A stretch of 22,266 nt of DNA from Syntrophaceae bacterium UBA1411 (GCA_002304995.1 DBPV01000136.1:14218-36483); one strand, 5' to 3'. Shown: positions 7,209 to 16,341, numbered from the stretch's first letter. Notes: generated from the sequence alone by a model not told the origin. Program-made: numbers and translations.

Positions 7209-7272
7209 CTCCCCTGCCGCTCGCCTGGCGGATGTGCACGCCGGCGGCGACAGGGGAGAAAAAAACTTTTTT
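7209..7272 (+). terminator. Probable terminator hairpin after the FTR gene
   Basis: CTCCCCTG (7209-7216) pairs with CAGGGGAG (7251-7258), with further GC pairing inside, then an A-run (7259-7265) and a run of six T (7267-7272). The hairpin is strong, but the T-run is offset by 8 nt, so termination efficiency is uncertain. Confidence 0.5.
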
Positions 7273-7283
7273 CATCCGAAACA

Positions 7284-7311
7284 TTGACAAATGACAAATC
7301 CGCCATACTTT
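7284..7311 (+). promoter_or_regulatory. Predicted promoter of the sigma region 4-like gene
   Basis: Consensus TTGACA (7284-7289), 16-nt spacer, TACTTT (7306-7311). It lies just after the hairpin that ends the previous operon and 34 bp before the next start codon. Confidence 0.45.
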
Positions 7312-7345
7312 ACGCCCGATTCACTTTAACCGAAGGGATTATTGG

Positions 7346-7630
7346 ATGATCAATCAATACATCTGCAAGAAAAAAGGAATGGTGATTACGGAAATCTGCA
7401 CCGACACCACCTGCGAATGGCGCCTGAAAAACGAGTCTTTTCTTAATTGTACGTGGGTCGCGTGCAATTACGGCCCTTTTACGCTTGAAGAAGTCGGCGA
7501 TATGATGGGGGTGACCCGGGAAAGAATCCGCCAGATCGAAGCCAAAGCGCTCAAAAAGCTTCAGCATAAAAAAAGACGGGACCAGCTCAAGGATTTTGCT
7601 GCTCCCGGCAACGACTGGGACAACCTTTAG
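7346..7630 (+). CDS. Small Cys-rich protein with RpoD-like sigma-70 region 4.2
   Basis: 94 residues. The C-terminal half (about 43-84) reads as sigma region 4.2: FTLEEVGDMMGVTRERIRQ (45-63) followed by IEAKALKKLQH. The recognition-helix part is almost that of a primary sigma factor and would be expected to contact a TTGACA-type -35. The N-terminal 42 residues are unlike sigma factors and hold five Cys (7, 18, 23, 35, 40), which could bind metal or sense redox state. There is no region 2, so it cannot act alone as a sigma factor. Possible roles are a transcription regulator, an RNA polymerase-binding modulator or an anti-sigma-like protein. AAGGGA precedes the ATG. Convergent with the next gene, 5 bp between stops. 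Function unknown. Confidence 0.82.
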   Translation: MINQYICKKKGMVITEICTDTTCEWRLKNESFLNCTWVACNYGPFTLEEVGDMMGVTRERIRQIEAKALKKLQHKKRRDQLKDFAAPGNDWDNL

Positions 7631-7652
7631 GCAGGCTACGGCTGCTTTTTCT
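7629..7652 (+). terminator. Possible short terminator of the sigma region 4-like gene
   Basis: AGGCAG (7629-7634) can pair with CTGCTT (7642-7647, one G-U) with a 7-nt loop, continuing into TTTTTCTT. It overlaps the stop codon and the end of the convergent gene. Weak stem. Confidence 0.3.
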
Positions 7653-8409
7653 TGCGCAGTTTCTCCAGAAAAAGCACTTCATTCATGAAAATCTTGCGTT
7701 CATCGCGGGCAAACAGCATACCGCCGATGGACATCTCCATATCCAGCGCGGCGATCTTGTCCATCCTGGGCACAACGGAGCTGATGTTTTTAAGCTCCTC
7801 GAACGCCTTGACCGACCGCGTGGCCAGGGTTTCCGCCATCTTCTCGGCTTCCTGCATGAATTTTTCGGGGGGCGCCACCTTGTTGACCAGGCCGATCCGC
7901 TCCGCTTCGTTGGCGCCGATCGGCTCACCCAGCATCACGATTTCCTTGGCTTTCGTCACGCCCACGATCTGGCTTAACGGATAGAACAGCGGGCTTAAGC
8001 CGAATTTCAGCTCCGGATGGCAGAAAATGGCGCTTTCCGATGCGACGATGAGATCGCACACCGTGACGATATTGAATCCGCCGCCCAGAGCGATGCCGCC
8101 GACCGCGGCAATGACAGGCTTGGGATAGGAATAAACTTTTTTCAGATAGCGCTTCATCGACTCGAAATAGTCGTCGATTTCCACGTTGGACAGAGACGAC
8201 ATTTCCTTGATGTCCATGCCGGCCGAGAAGACGTATTCTCCACCCGTGATCACCAGGGCTCTCATCTGGGCGTCGTTTTCCACGTCCAGAAGCGCATCGT
8301 TGAATTCCAGGCGCATTTCCTTCGACAGCGCGTTCATTTCATGCACGCGGTTGAACTTGATGATCGCGTAGGATTTCTTTTTTTCGACGAGAATATTTTT
8401 ATAGGTCAT
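7636..8409 (-). CDS. Enoyl-CoA hydratase/isomerase (crotonase) family protein
   Basis: 257 residues, a single crotonase domain. Oxyanion-hole elements are present: FSAGMDIKEM (61-70) and GGIALGGGF (104-112). In classical enoyl-CoA hydratase two Glu act together. The first, in GGGCEL, is Asn here (GGGFNIV, N113). The second is kept in HPELKFG (E133). The following IPGAGG-like loop is replaced by LSPLFYPLSQIVG. So acyl-CoA binding is likely, but simple hydratase activity is doubtful; isomerase, hydrolase or other crotonase chemistry is possible. The ATG overlaps the ihfB stop by 4 bp. It is the last gene of the cmk-rpsA operon, an unusual company for a crotonase. Substrate unknown. Confidence 0.87.
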   Translation of the reverse strand: MTYKNILVEKKKSYAIIKFNRVHEMNALSKEMRLEFNDALLDVENDAQMRALVITGGEYVFSAGMDIKEMSSLSNVEIDDYFESMKRYLKKVYSYPKPVIAAVGGIALGGGFNIVTVCDLIVASESAIFCHPELKFGLSPLFYPLSQIVGVTKAKEIVMLGEPIGANEAERIGLVNKVAPPEKFMQEAEKMAETLATRSVKAFEELKNISSVVPRMDKIAALDMEMSIGGMLFARDERKIFMNEVLFLEKLRKKKQP

Positions 8410-8690
8410 TCCTTGCCGTCCACCTTCCGCCGCAGTTCTTTGCCGGTTTTAAAAAAGGGCACTCTTCTGTCGCCCAGCGCGACCTGCGCCCCGGACTTCG
8501 GATTGCGCCCCAGCCTCGGTTTTCTCTCCCGGATGGAGAAGGTGCCGAATCCGCGGATTTCAATGCGTTCATCGTTTTTCAGGGCACCGATCATGGAATC
8601 GACAATCGTCTGCACGGCCAGGGCGATGTCCTTTTGCGAATAGGTCTTAAACCGCAACCGCGTTTTTTTGATCAAATCGCTTTTCGTCAT
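8406..8690 (-). CDS. ihfB: Integration host factor beta / HU-family DNA-binding protein
   Basis: Histone-like DNA-bending protein. From MTKSDLIKK the protein is 94 residues and matches IHF-beta: ERIEIRGFGTFSIRERKPR, then LGRNPKSGAQ (the minor-groove arm with its intercalating Pro), then VPFFKTGKELR. An ATG 24 nt upstream (8714) would add MPRDRTET and overlap sppA. I prefer 8690 because MTKS- is the family N-terminus and ACGGAGACT precedes it. The order cmk-rpsA-ihfB is the same as in E. coli, with sppA inserted here, which favours IHF-beta over HU. A partner IhfA would be encoded elsewhere. Confidence 0.92.
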   Translation of the reverse strand: MTKSDLIKKTRLRFKTYSQKDIALAVQTIVDSMIGALKNDERIEIRGFGTFSIRERKPRLGRNPKSGAQVALGDRRVPFFKTGKELRRKVDGKE

Positions 8691-8703
8691 AGTCTCCGTC
8701 CGG

Positions 8704-9603
8704 TCACGGGGCATACAGGTAACCGACTCCTCCCCGCTTCTTTTGAACCTGTTCGAAGATGGTTTTGCCGAATTGTTCGGCCGCGTTTTGAATGATCAGA
8801 TCGAAAAGAGAGGAGCGCTTTTCCCTGGGATAGACCAGATCGTAGCGGCCGCCTTTGCCGGCCAGTTCGCTTGCCAGCTTTGCTGCCGAGGCCAGATCGC
8901 CCAGTTGATCGACCAGGCCGTATTCCTTGGCCTTGCGTCCCGTGAAGACGCGGCCGTCTCCGATGGCAACCACCTGCTCCCGCGTCAGTTTCCGGTCCCG
9001 GACGATGACATCGACAAACTGGTTGTAAATATCGTCGACCAGCTCCTGGATGATCATCCGCTCCTCCGGCGTCATTTCCCGGGTCGGCGATCCGATGTCC
9101 TTGTACTGCCCGCTTTTGATCACGGAGGACTTCACGCCGATTTTTTTCATGAGTTCTTCCAGGTTGGCAAACTGCATGATGGCGGAAATGCTGCCGGTGA
9201 TCGTTCCCGGATTGGCGACGATTTTATCCGCCGCACAGGCGATCAGAAGCCCGCCGGAAGCCGCAATCGACCCCATGGAAACGACCACTTTTTTCTTTTT
9301 CTTGAGCGCGACAATGGCGTCATAAATTTCCTGGGAGGCCGCCACATCGCCGCCGGGTGAATCGATGCGGATCACGACGGCGGCAATAGAGGTATCCTCC
9401 GCAAATTCGTCGATATGATCCGTGACGGCGAGCGAATCGGTGATGACGCCCTCCACAGGCACCACGCCGATCTTATCGTTTAAGGAAAAACTCTGCTTGG
9501 CCGAACGTCCGGATTGGGAGCCCGCCCGGTAAAAAACCAGATAAATGACGGCGGCAAGCGCGATCAGCAGCACCAATCCCAGAATGACCGGATGTTTTCG
9601 CAT
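8704..9603 (-). CDS. sppA: Signal peptide peptidase SppA, 36K (short) type
   Basis: Membrane-anchored serine protease that degrades cleaved signal peptides in the envelope. 299 residues, the short form with one catalytic repeat. The N-terminal transmembrane anchor is at about 6-25. The Ser-Lys dyad is visible: S116 in GSIAASGG and K168 in SGQYKDIGSP. The 52-residue spacing equals that of Bacillus SppA as I know it (S147/K199). IRIDSPGGDV (79-88) is the conserved ClpP-like strand. It starts 1 bp after the rpsA stop, with AAGGAA as ribosome site inside the end of rpsA. Confidence 0.94.
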   Translation of the reverse strand: MRKHPVILGLVLLIALAAVIYLVFYRAGSQSGRSAKQSFSLNDKIGVVPVEGVITDSLAVTDHIDEFAEDTSIAAVVIRIDSPGGDVAASQEIYDAIVALKKKKKVVVSMGSIAASGGLLIACAADKIVANPGTITGSISAIMQFANLEELMKKIGVKSSVIKSGQYKDIGSPTREMTPEERMIIQELVDDIYNQFVDVIVRDRKLTREQVVAIGDGRVFTGRKAKEYGLVDQLGDLASAAKLASELAGKGGRYDLVYPREKRSSLFDLIIQNAAEQFGKTIFEQVQKKRGGVGYLYAP

Positions 9604-9604
9604 G

Positions 9605-11356
<1,752 letters not shown>

Positions 11357-11407
11357 TAACGAAATACCCCCTAATTTTTATAAGACAAATTTTAATCTTT
11401 GCTGCCT

Positions 11408-11436
11408 AACATACTGAAAATTAAATAGCAAGACAA
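11408..11436 (-). promoter_or_regulatory. Possible internal promoter for rpsA
   Basis: Minus strand TTGTCT (11431-11436), 17 nt, TATGTT (11408-11413), in the AT-rich 81-bp gap between cmk and rpsA. The 9-mer ATTTGTCTT occurs twice in this leader (11430-11438 and 11382-11390). A separate strong rpsA promoter is common, but the boxes here are only moderate. Confidence 0.35.
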
Positions 11437-11437
11437 A

Positions 11438-12139
11438 TCAAGCGCCGTTTGGTTTTCGGCCGGCCGGACGCGAGGCTCCGGCGAACGCCATCCGTTCGAT
11501 AATCCTGTCGACCACCCCGTCCACGGTCAAAGATGTCGAGTCGATGATCAAGGCGTCCGGAGACGCGGTTAAGGGCGCAATTTTCCTTTGCGAATCCTGC
11601 TGGTCTCTGGCGCGCATGTCTTTGGCCACGCAAGCGGTTTGTGCCGGTTGGTTTCCGTCGCCCAGCTCCCGCGTCCGCCGCCGGATTCTCTCCTCCAGGT
11701 CGGCATCCAGAAAAAATTTGAAATCCGCATTGGGAAACACGACGGAGCCCATGTCCCGCCCCTCCGCCACAATGCCTCCCCGGGCCCCCGCGTCTCTTTG
11801 CAGAGACAGCAGTTTTTCCCGGACGACGGGAAAGGCGGATATGGAGGAAGCGGCCAGGCCCACCTCTTCTGTGCGGATTTTTCCGCCGACCTCTTCGCCG
11901 TCCACATAAACCGTCATGTGTCCGTCGACATTGTGCAGCGTGACATCGGTTGTGGCGCAAAGCTTTGCCAGCGCGTCCGGATCATCCGTGGCCACGCGGT
12001 CCCGGAGCGCTTTATAGGCCAGCGCCCGATAGAGCGCTCCTGTGTCCAGATAAACATAGCCGAGACGGGCCGCGAGAGCCTTGCTGACCGTGCTTTTTCC
12101 CGCGCCGGCGGGTCCGTCGATCGTAATGACTTTGTCCAT
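11438..12139 (-). CDS. cmk: Cytidylate kinase
   Basis: Phosphorylates CMP and dCMP using ATP; cytoplasmic. From MDKVITIDGPAGAGKST the protein is 233 residues, the normal size. It has a P-loop GPAGAGKST (9-17), LDTGALYRALA (the CMP-binding region), GIVAEGRDMGSVVFP and RDQQDSQRKIAPL, all typical of Cmk. The open frame extends upstream to an ATG at 12238, but those 33 residues look non-native. ATG at 12139 has AGAAGG eight nt upstream, while one at 12157 has GGGAGG too close. First gene of the cmk-rpsA-sppA-ihfB-ech operon; its promoter must lie in or near 12140-12300, but I cannot identify it surely. Confidence 0.93.
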   Translation of the reverse strand: MDKVITIDGPAGAGKSTVSKALAARLGYVYLDTGALYRALAYKALRDRVATDDPDALAKLCATTDVTLHNVDGHMTVYVDGEEVGGKIRTEEVGLAASSISAFPVVREKLLSLQRDAGARGGIVAEGRDMGSVVFPNADFKFFLDADLEERIRRRTRELGDGNQPAQTACVAKDMRARDQQDSQRKIAPLTASPDALIIDSTSLTVDGVVDRIIERMAFAGASRPAGRKPNGA

Positions 12140-12182
12140 GGCGCAAACCTTCTTCATGCCTCCCGCCGCCGGCAATGACGCC

Positions 12183-12211
12183 TTGCCTATTGGCTGCAAA
12201 GCAGGTATAAG
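12183..12211 (+). promoter_or_regulatory. Predicted promoter of the M48 protease gene
   Basis: TTGCCT (12183-12188), 17-nt spacer, TATAAG (12206-12211), ending 29 bp before the start codon in the divergent region shared with cmk. Confidence 0.5.
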
Positions 12212-12240
12212 ACAGCGTACAGAAAACAGGATTTTCAATT

Positions 12241-13680
12241 ATGTGCAAAACGATCCAAAAGCAATGTTTTTCTTTTGTCCTGGCCCTGGTGCTGATTTTT
12301 TTGTCCGTCCCGAACGCCTGGCCGGCCTTCACGATCGAGGATGAAAAAAAGCTGGGGCGCGAAATTTACGACAAGCTCGACCGCAACGCATTTCTGCTCA
12401 AGGACCCAAAACTCAACGCCTATGTCACCGGGATCGGCAACCGGCTCCTGGCGCACAGCACGCAGGCGCCGTTTGCCTTCACCTTCTCGGTGTTCAACAG
12501 CTCCGGCATCAACGCCTTCGCCACGCCGGGCGGCTACATCTACATCAACAGCGGATTAATCACGGCGGTGGAAAACGAAGCGCAGCTGGCCGGCGTCATG
12601 GCCCACGAGATCGCGCACGCCAACTGTCGCCACGTCGCCAGCATCATTGAAAAATCGCAAAAGCTGAATATCGCCATGCTGGCCGCCATCATCGCAGGCG
12701 CTTTTATCGGCGGCGGCGGAGACGCCTCGGCGGCCATCGCCGCCTTTTCCATGGCGGGCGCTTCGTCCATGAGCCTCAAGTACCAGAGAGAGCACGAGGA
12801 AGAAGCGGACCGCCTGGGCATCGCGACACTGGTGGATTCCGGCTATTATCCCGCAGCAATGGTCGAATTCCTCAGAATCATCAAACAGTATGAATTTTTC
12901 TCCAAGTCCATTCCGTCTTACCTGCGGACGCATCCGGGTACGGACGACCGGATTTTTTACCTAGACAGCCTGCTGCAGACCCAGTACCGCCGGACAAAAG
13001 GGCTCTCCAACATCGTCGGAAACTTTGTCCGCATGCAGGCTCTGCTCGGACAGAATACGGCCGAACTTCACAAGCGCCGCCAGCAGCTTCTCGCCGCCGT
13101 GGAAAAAGATCCGCAAAACGTCGATTTGCTCTATGCCCTGGGACTTACAGAAGATCAGCTCGGCCGGCCCCAAACCGCCCTGGATTATCTCGCCCGAGCG
13201 CTGGCCCGCCGGCCGCAGGACGCCGACGTCCTGAAAAGCATCGGCTTGATTTACCTGAAAACGGGTGATGCCGGGCAAGCCCGCGCCTATCTTCTGCAGG
13301 CGGCGAAAAGCGCTCCGGAGGACGAAGAAATTCTGCTGGCGCTGGGACGGGCGCATTATGCCGCGGGGGATTTTCATAACGCGCTGGCCTGTTTCCTGAA
13401 ACTGCGGGACAAAACCTCCGACGATGCGAACGTCATGTATCACATCGCCATGTCTTACGGAAAGCTGAATCAGGCCGGCGAATCCCACTACTATTTCGGC
13501 CTGTACTTTCAAAAGGAAAAAAAATCCGACAGCGCGCTTTTCCATTTTCAAAAAGCACAGGCCTATTTTCCCGAAGGATCGCCCCGGGCCTCGGCCATTG
13601 CCGACGCCATCCGGCAGTTGAATGCAGGCAAAACCAAAAAAACGGACAGGACTCCCCCTTCCGAGGCAAAATACTTCTGA
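12241..13680 (+). CDS. Periplasmic M48-family zinc metalloprotease with TPR domain (BepA-like)
   Basis: 479 residues. Signal peptide at about 1-29 (basic start, SFVLALVLIFLSV core, cleavage near NAWPA). Peptidase M48 domain at about 33-255: zinc motif HEIAH (H122, E123, H126) and third ligand in EEEADRLG (E188). The second half (about 280-460) consists of TPR-like helical repeats, e.g. LLYALGLTEDQLGRPQTALD, ADVLKSIGLIYLKTGDAGQA and EILLALGRAHYAAGDFHNAL. This architecture is that of BepA/YfgC, which helps assemble or degrade LptD and other outer-membrane beta-barrels, so an envelope quality-control role is likely. Monocistronic or leading the adk cluster; no clear terminator follows. Confidence 0.92.
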   Translation: MCKTIQKQCFSFVLALVLIFLSVPNAWPAFTIEDEKKLGREIYDKLDRNAFLLKDPKLNAYVTGIGNRLLAHSTQAPFAFTFSVFNSSGINAFATPGGYIYINSGLITAVENEAQLAGVMAHEIAHANCRHVASIIEKSQKLNIAMLAAIIAGAFIGGGGDASAAIAAFSMAGASSMSLKYQREHEEEADRLGIATLVDSGYYPAAMVEFLRIIKQYEFFSKSIPSYLRTHPGTDDRIFYLDSLLQTQYRRTKGLSNIVGNFVRMQALLGQNTAELHKRRQQLLAAVEKDPQNVDLLYALGLTEDQLGRPQTALDYLARALARRPQDADVLKSIGLIYLKTGDAGQARAYLLQAAKSAPEDEEILLALGRAHYAAGDFHNALACFLKLRDKTSDDANVMYHIAMSYGKLNQAGESHYYFGLYFQKEKKSDSALFHFQKAQAYFPEGSPRASAIADAIRQLNAGKTKKTDRTPPSEAKYF

Positions 13681-13735
13681 CAAAAGCCCTTTAATAACAA
13701 TTTTTTATTTTATAACCGCCGGTCAATCTTTATCG

Positions 13736-13764
13736 TTGCGAAAAATCCGCCAATACATTATAAG
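13736..13764 (+). promoter_or_regulatory. Predicted promoter of adk
   Basis: TTGCGA (13736-13741), 17-nt spacer, TATAAG (13759-13764), 39 bp before the GTG start. The rest of the 123-bp gap (13681-13803) is AT-rich; I see no hairpin ending the protease gene. Confidence 0.6.
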
Positions 13765-13803
13765 AGCACCGTCCAAACATTTTTTTGAAAGGAGTCCCAG
13801 ACA

Positions 13804-14478
13804 GTGAATATCTTAATATTCGGCCCCAACGGCAGCGGCAAGGGCACGCAAGGTGCCATCGTACAGAAAAAATACGGTGTTCCTCACATCGAAACGGGTG
13901 TGATTTTCCGCCAGAACATCTCCAAGAAAACCCCGCTGGGAGAAAAGGCAAAAGCGTTCATCGACCGCGGCGAACTGGTTCCCGACAATATCACCATTCC
14001 CATGATTCTCGACCGCCTGAAGGAAGACGACGCCAAAAACGGCTGGCTGCTGGACGGATTTCCCCGCAACCTTGCGCAGGCCGAGGCATTGTGGGATGCC
14101 CTGCAGAAAGAAAACATCAAACTGGACATCGTGATCGAGATTGACCTGGACCGCGAAACGGCCAAACAGCGCATCATGGGCCGGAGGCTGTGCAAGATGG
14201 ACAACAACCATCCGAACAACGTCTATATCGACGCCATCAAGCCCCATACGCACGACGGCAAAACGGTCTGCCGCGTGTGCGGCTGCGAAGAACTTTCCAC
14301 CCGCGCCGACGACCAGGATGCAGCCGCCATTGACAAGCGCCATGGCATTTATTACGATACCAAAACCGGCACGCTTGCCGCCGTCAACTATTTCAAGGAG
14401 AGAACCAAGATCGTCGTGGTGGACGGCCGCGCCGGCGTCAAGGAAGTCTCCGAAGAACTGATGAAAAAATTGAGCTGA
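13804..14478 (+). CDS. adk: Adenylate kinase with atypical zinc-type LID
   Basis: Interconverts ATP + AMP and 2 ADP. 224 residues; GTG start with AGGAG nine nt upstream. P-loop GPNGSGKGT (7-15), GWLLDGFPRN (80-89), GRRLC and RADDQDAA fit Adk. Two departures: the AMP-site segment usually reading STGDMLR is ETGVIFR (T31 and R36 kept, D33 is Val). The LID usually carries C-x2-C...C-x2-C/D; here it is C130-x2-D133 ... C156-x2-C159, with a longer loop containing H136, H148 and H150 and an extra C161. Zinc binding by three Cys and one Asp is plausible but inferred. A divergent Adk or a related NMP kinase are both possible; Adk is favoured by the DD-x-R LID pattern. Followed by a strong terminator. 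Confidence 0.88.
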   Translation: MNILIFGPNGSGKGTQGAIVQKKYGVPHIETGVIFRQNISKKTPLGEKAKAFIDRGELVPDNITIPMILDRLKEDDAKNGWLLDGFPRNLAQAEALWDALQKENIKLDIVIEIDLDRETAKQRIMGRRLCKMDNNHPNNVYIDAIKPHTHDGKTVCRVCGCEELSTRADDQDAAAIDKRHGIYYDTKTGTLAAVNYFKERTKIVVVDGRAGVKEVSEELMKKLS

Positions 14479-14507
14479 TTGCGCCCGGAAACATTTTAGG
14501 ATAAAAG
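14479..14507 (+). promoter_or_regulatory. Possible lepA promoter overlapping the adk terminator
   Basis: TTGCGC (14479-14484), 17 nt, TAAAAG (14502-14507). Transcription from it would begin inside the terminator hairpin, so the lepA mRNA would not carry the complete stem. The -10 is weak; offered because lepA has no other room for a promoter. Confidence 0.3.
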
Positions 14508-14536
14508 CCCCCCAGAACCTTTGGAGGGCTTTTTTT
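14503..14536 (+). terminator. Intrinsic terminator between adk and lepA
   Basis: AAAAGCCCCCCA pairs with TGGAGGGCTTTT (one C-A mismatch) around a 7-nt loop, continuing into a T-run that ends at 14536. A textbook rho-independent structure, but it ends only 8 nt before the lepA ATG. Confidence 0.88.
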
Positions 14537-14544
14537 AACACGGC

Positions 14545-16341
14545 ATGGAAAATATTAGAAACTTCAGCATCATCGCCCATATCGACCACGGCAAGTCCAC
14601 GCTTGCCGACCGGCTGATCCAGTACACCGGCGTCTGCAACGAAAGAAATTTTCAGGATCAGCTTCTCGACAACATGGACATCGAGCGCGAGCGGGGCATC
14701 ACGATCAAGAGCAATGCCATCTCCCTGCCCTACCGCGCGCAAAACGGGCAAACCTATACGTTGAATCTGATCGATACTCCCGGGCATGTCGATTTCTCCT
14801 ACGAAGTTTCCCGGTCTCTGGCCTCCTGCGAAGGCGTGCTGCTTCTGATCGACGCGGCGCAGGGCGTCCAGGCCCAGACGCTGGCGAACCTCTACCTCGC
14901 GATGGAGCACAACCTGGAGATCATCCCCATCATCAACAAGATCGATCTGCCGTCGGCCGACATCGACCGCGTCCTGGAGGAAATCGATTCCGAACTGGGA
15001 CTGGACCCGGACACGCACATCAAGGCTTCCGCCAAGGAAGGCACCGGCATCGAGGAAATCCTGGAAGCGATCGTCGAACGCATTCCCCCCCCCAAAGGCA
15101 GCGGGGATAATCCGCTGGCGGCGCTCATCTTCGATGCAAAATACGACGCCTACCGGGGAACCATCATTCACTGCCGTGTCTTTGAGGGTTGTGTCAAAGC
15201 CGGCGACATCATCCGCTTCATGTACAACAACGCCACCTACAAGGTGGAAGAAGTCGGTCATTTCCTTCTTCAGCGCGCCAAACGCGAGAAACTGTCCGCC
15301 GGCGAGGTGGGCTACATCATCGCCGGCGTCAAGACCGTCTCCGACGTGCGCACGGGTGACACGATCACGCATCAGGACCGCCCCTGCCCGGGGCCGCTGC
15401 CGGGATTCAAGGAAGTCAAGCCGGTGGTCTTCGCGTCGATCTATCCCATCGCGTCGGACGATTATCAGGATCTGGCCGATTCGCTGGAAAAGTACAAGCT
15501 CAACGATGCGTCCTTCATCTATGAAAAAGACTCCTCCGCCGCGCTGGGCCAGGGATTCCGCTGCGGCTTTCTGGGGCTTCTGCATCTGGACATTGTTCAG
15601 GAGAGACTGGAACGGGAATATGATCTGTCGATTATTCTTTCCGTTCCCAGCGTCCGTTACCGCTTCACCCTCAAGGACGGCCGCGTACTCTACGTCGATA
15701 ATCCGACGCACTACCCCGACCCGGCGGAAATCGACAAGGGCGAGGAGCCGTACATCCGCGCTTCCATGATGCTGCCGGAGCGCTATCTCGGCAGCGTCAT
15801 GAAGCTCTGCATGGAAAAGCGCGGCGTCAATTCCAACATGAATTACACCGGTCCCGGCCGCGTGGAGCTTTCCTACGAAATGCCGCTGGCCGAAGTCATC
15901 TTCGACTTTTACGACCGTTTCAAATCCGTTACACAGGGCTACGGCTCCTTCGACTACGACATCATCGATTACCGGGAAAGCAACCTGGTCCTGATGGACA
16001 TCCTGGTCAACGGCGAAAAGGTCGATGCGCTTTCCCAGATCGTCCACCGCGAACGCGCCCGCGCCCGGGCGCTCAACGCCTGCGATCGCCTCAAGGACGA
16101 AATCCCGCGCCAGATGTACAAGATCGCCATCCAGGGCGCCATCGGATCGGAAATCATCGCCCGCAGCACGATCAGCGCGTTCCGCAAGGACGTCACGGCC
16201 AAGTGCTACGGCGGCGACATCACGCGCAAACGAAAACTTCTGGAGAAGCAGAAGGAAGGCAAAAAGCGCATGAAGATGATCGGGTCGGTGAGCATTCCGC
16301 AGAGCGCATTTCTGGCGGTTCTGAAATCGGACAATGATTAA
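14545..16341 (+). CDS. lepA: Elongation factor 4 (LepA), ribosome-associated GTPase
   Basis: Translational GTPase acting on ribosomes, implicated in 30S assembly/initiation and translation under stress. 598 residues, normal length. G1 AHIDHGKST (11-19), G2 region RERGITIKS, G3 DTPGHVDF, G4 NKIDLP; then domains II, III and V, and the LepA-specific C-terminus (IGSEIIARSTISAFRKDV, CYGGDITRKRKLLEKQKEG). ATG 14545 is the first possible start because an in-frame stop (14536-14538) lies two codons upstream, and MENIRNFSIIAHIDHG aligns with the family N-terminus. No canonical Shine-Dalgarno at proper distance: the only GGAGGG is 16 nt away, in the terminator arm. Overlaps hemW by 8 bp. Confidence 0.97.
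   Translation: MENIRNFSIIAHIDHGKSTLADRLIQYTGVCNERNFQDQLLDNMDIERERGITIKSNAISLPYRAQNGQTYTLNLIDTPGHVDFSYEVSRSLASCEGVLLLIDAAQGVQAQTLANLYLAMEHNLEIIPIINKIDLPSADIDRVLEEIDSELGLDPDTHIKASAKEGTGIEEILEAIVERIPPPKGSGDNPLAALIFDAKYDAYRGTIIHCRVFEGCVKAGDIIRFMYNNATYKVEEVGHFLLQRAKREKLSAGEVGYIIAGVKTVSDVRTGDTITHQDRPCPGPLPGFKEVKPVVFASIYPIASDDYQDLADSLEKYKLNDASFIYEKDSSAALGQGFRCGFLGLLHLDIVQERLEREYDLSIILSVPSVRYRFTLKDGRVLYVDNPTHYPDPAEIDKGEEPYIRASMMLPERYLGSVMKLCMEKRGVNSNMNYTGPGRVELSYEMPLAEVIFDFYDRFKSVTQGYGSFDYDIIDYRESNLVLMDILVNGEKVDALSQIVHRERARARALNACDRLKDEIPRQMYKIAIQGAIGSEIIARSTISAFRKDVTAKCYGGDITRKRKLLEKQKEGKKRMKMIGSVSIPQSAFLAVLKSDND

Noticed and set aside
6583..7290. 235-residue minus-strand open frame
   Set aside because: Antisense of the glutaredoxin-FTR pair; it has no ribosome site and would run from inside the hairpin after FTR.
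12140..12238. N-terminal extension of cytidylate kinase (33 residues)
   Set aside because: Not family-like, and a better start with a properly spaced ribosome site exists at 12139.
13813..16047. 744-residue minus-strand open frame antisense to adk and lepA
   Set aside because: It is the antisense shadow of two unmistakable genes; its composition (rich in Asp, His, Val, Phe) is that of a reversed GC-rich frame, it crosses a terminator and shows no domain.
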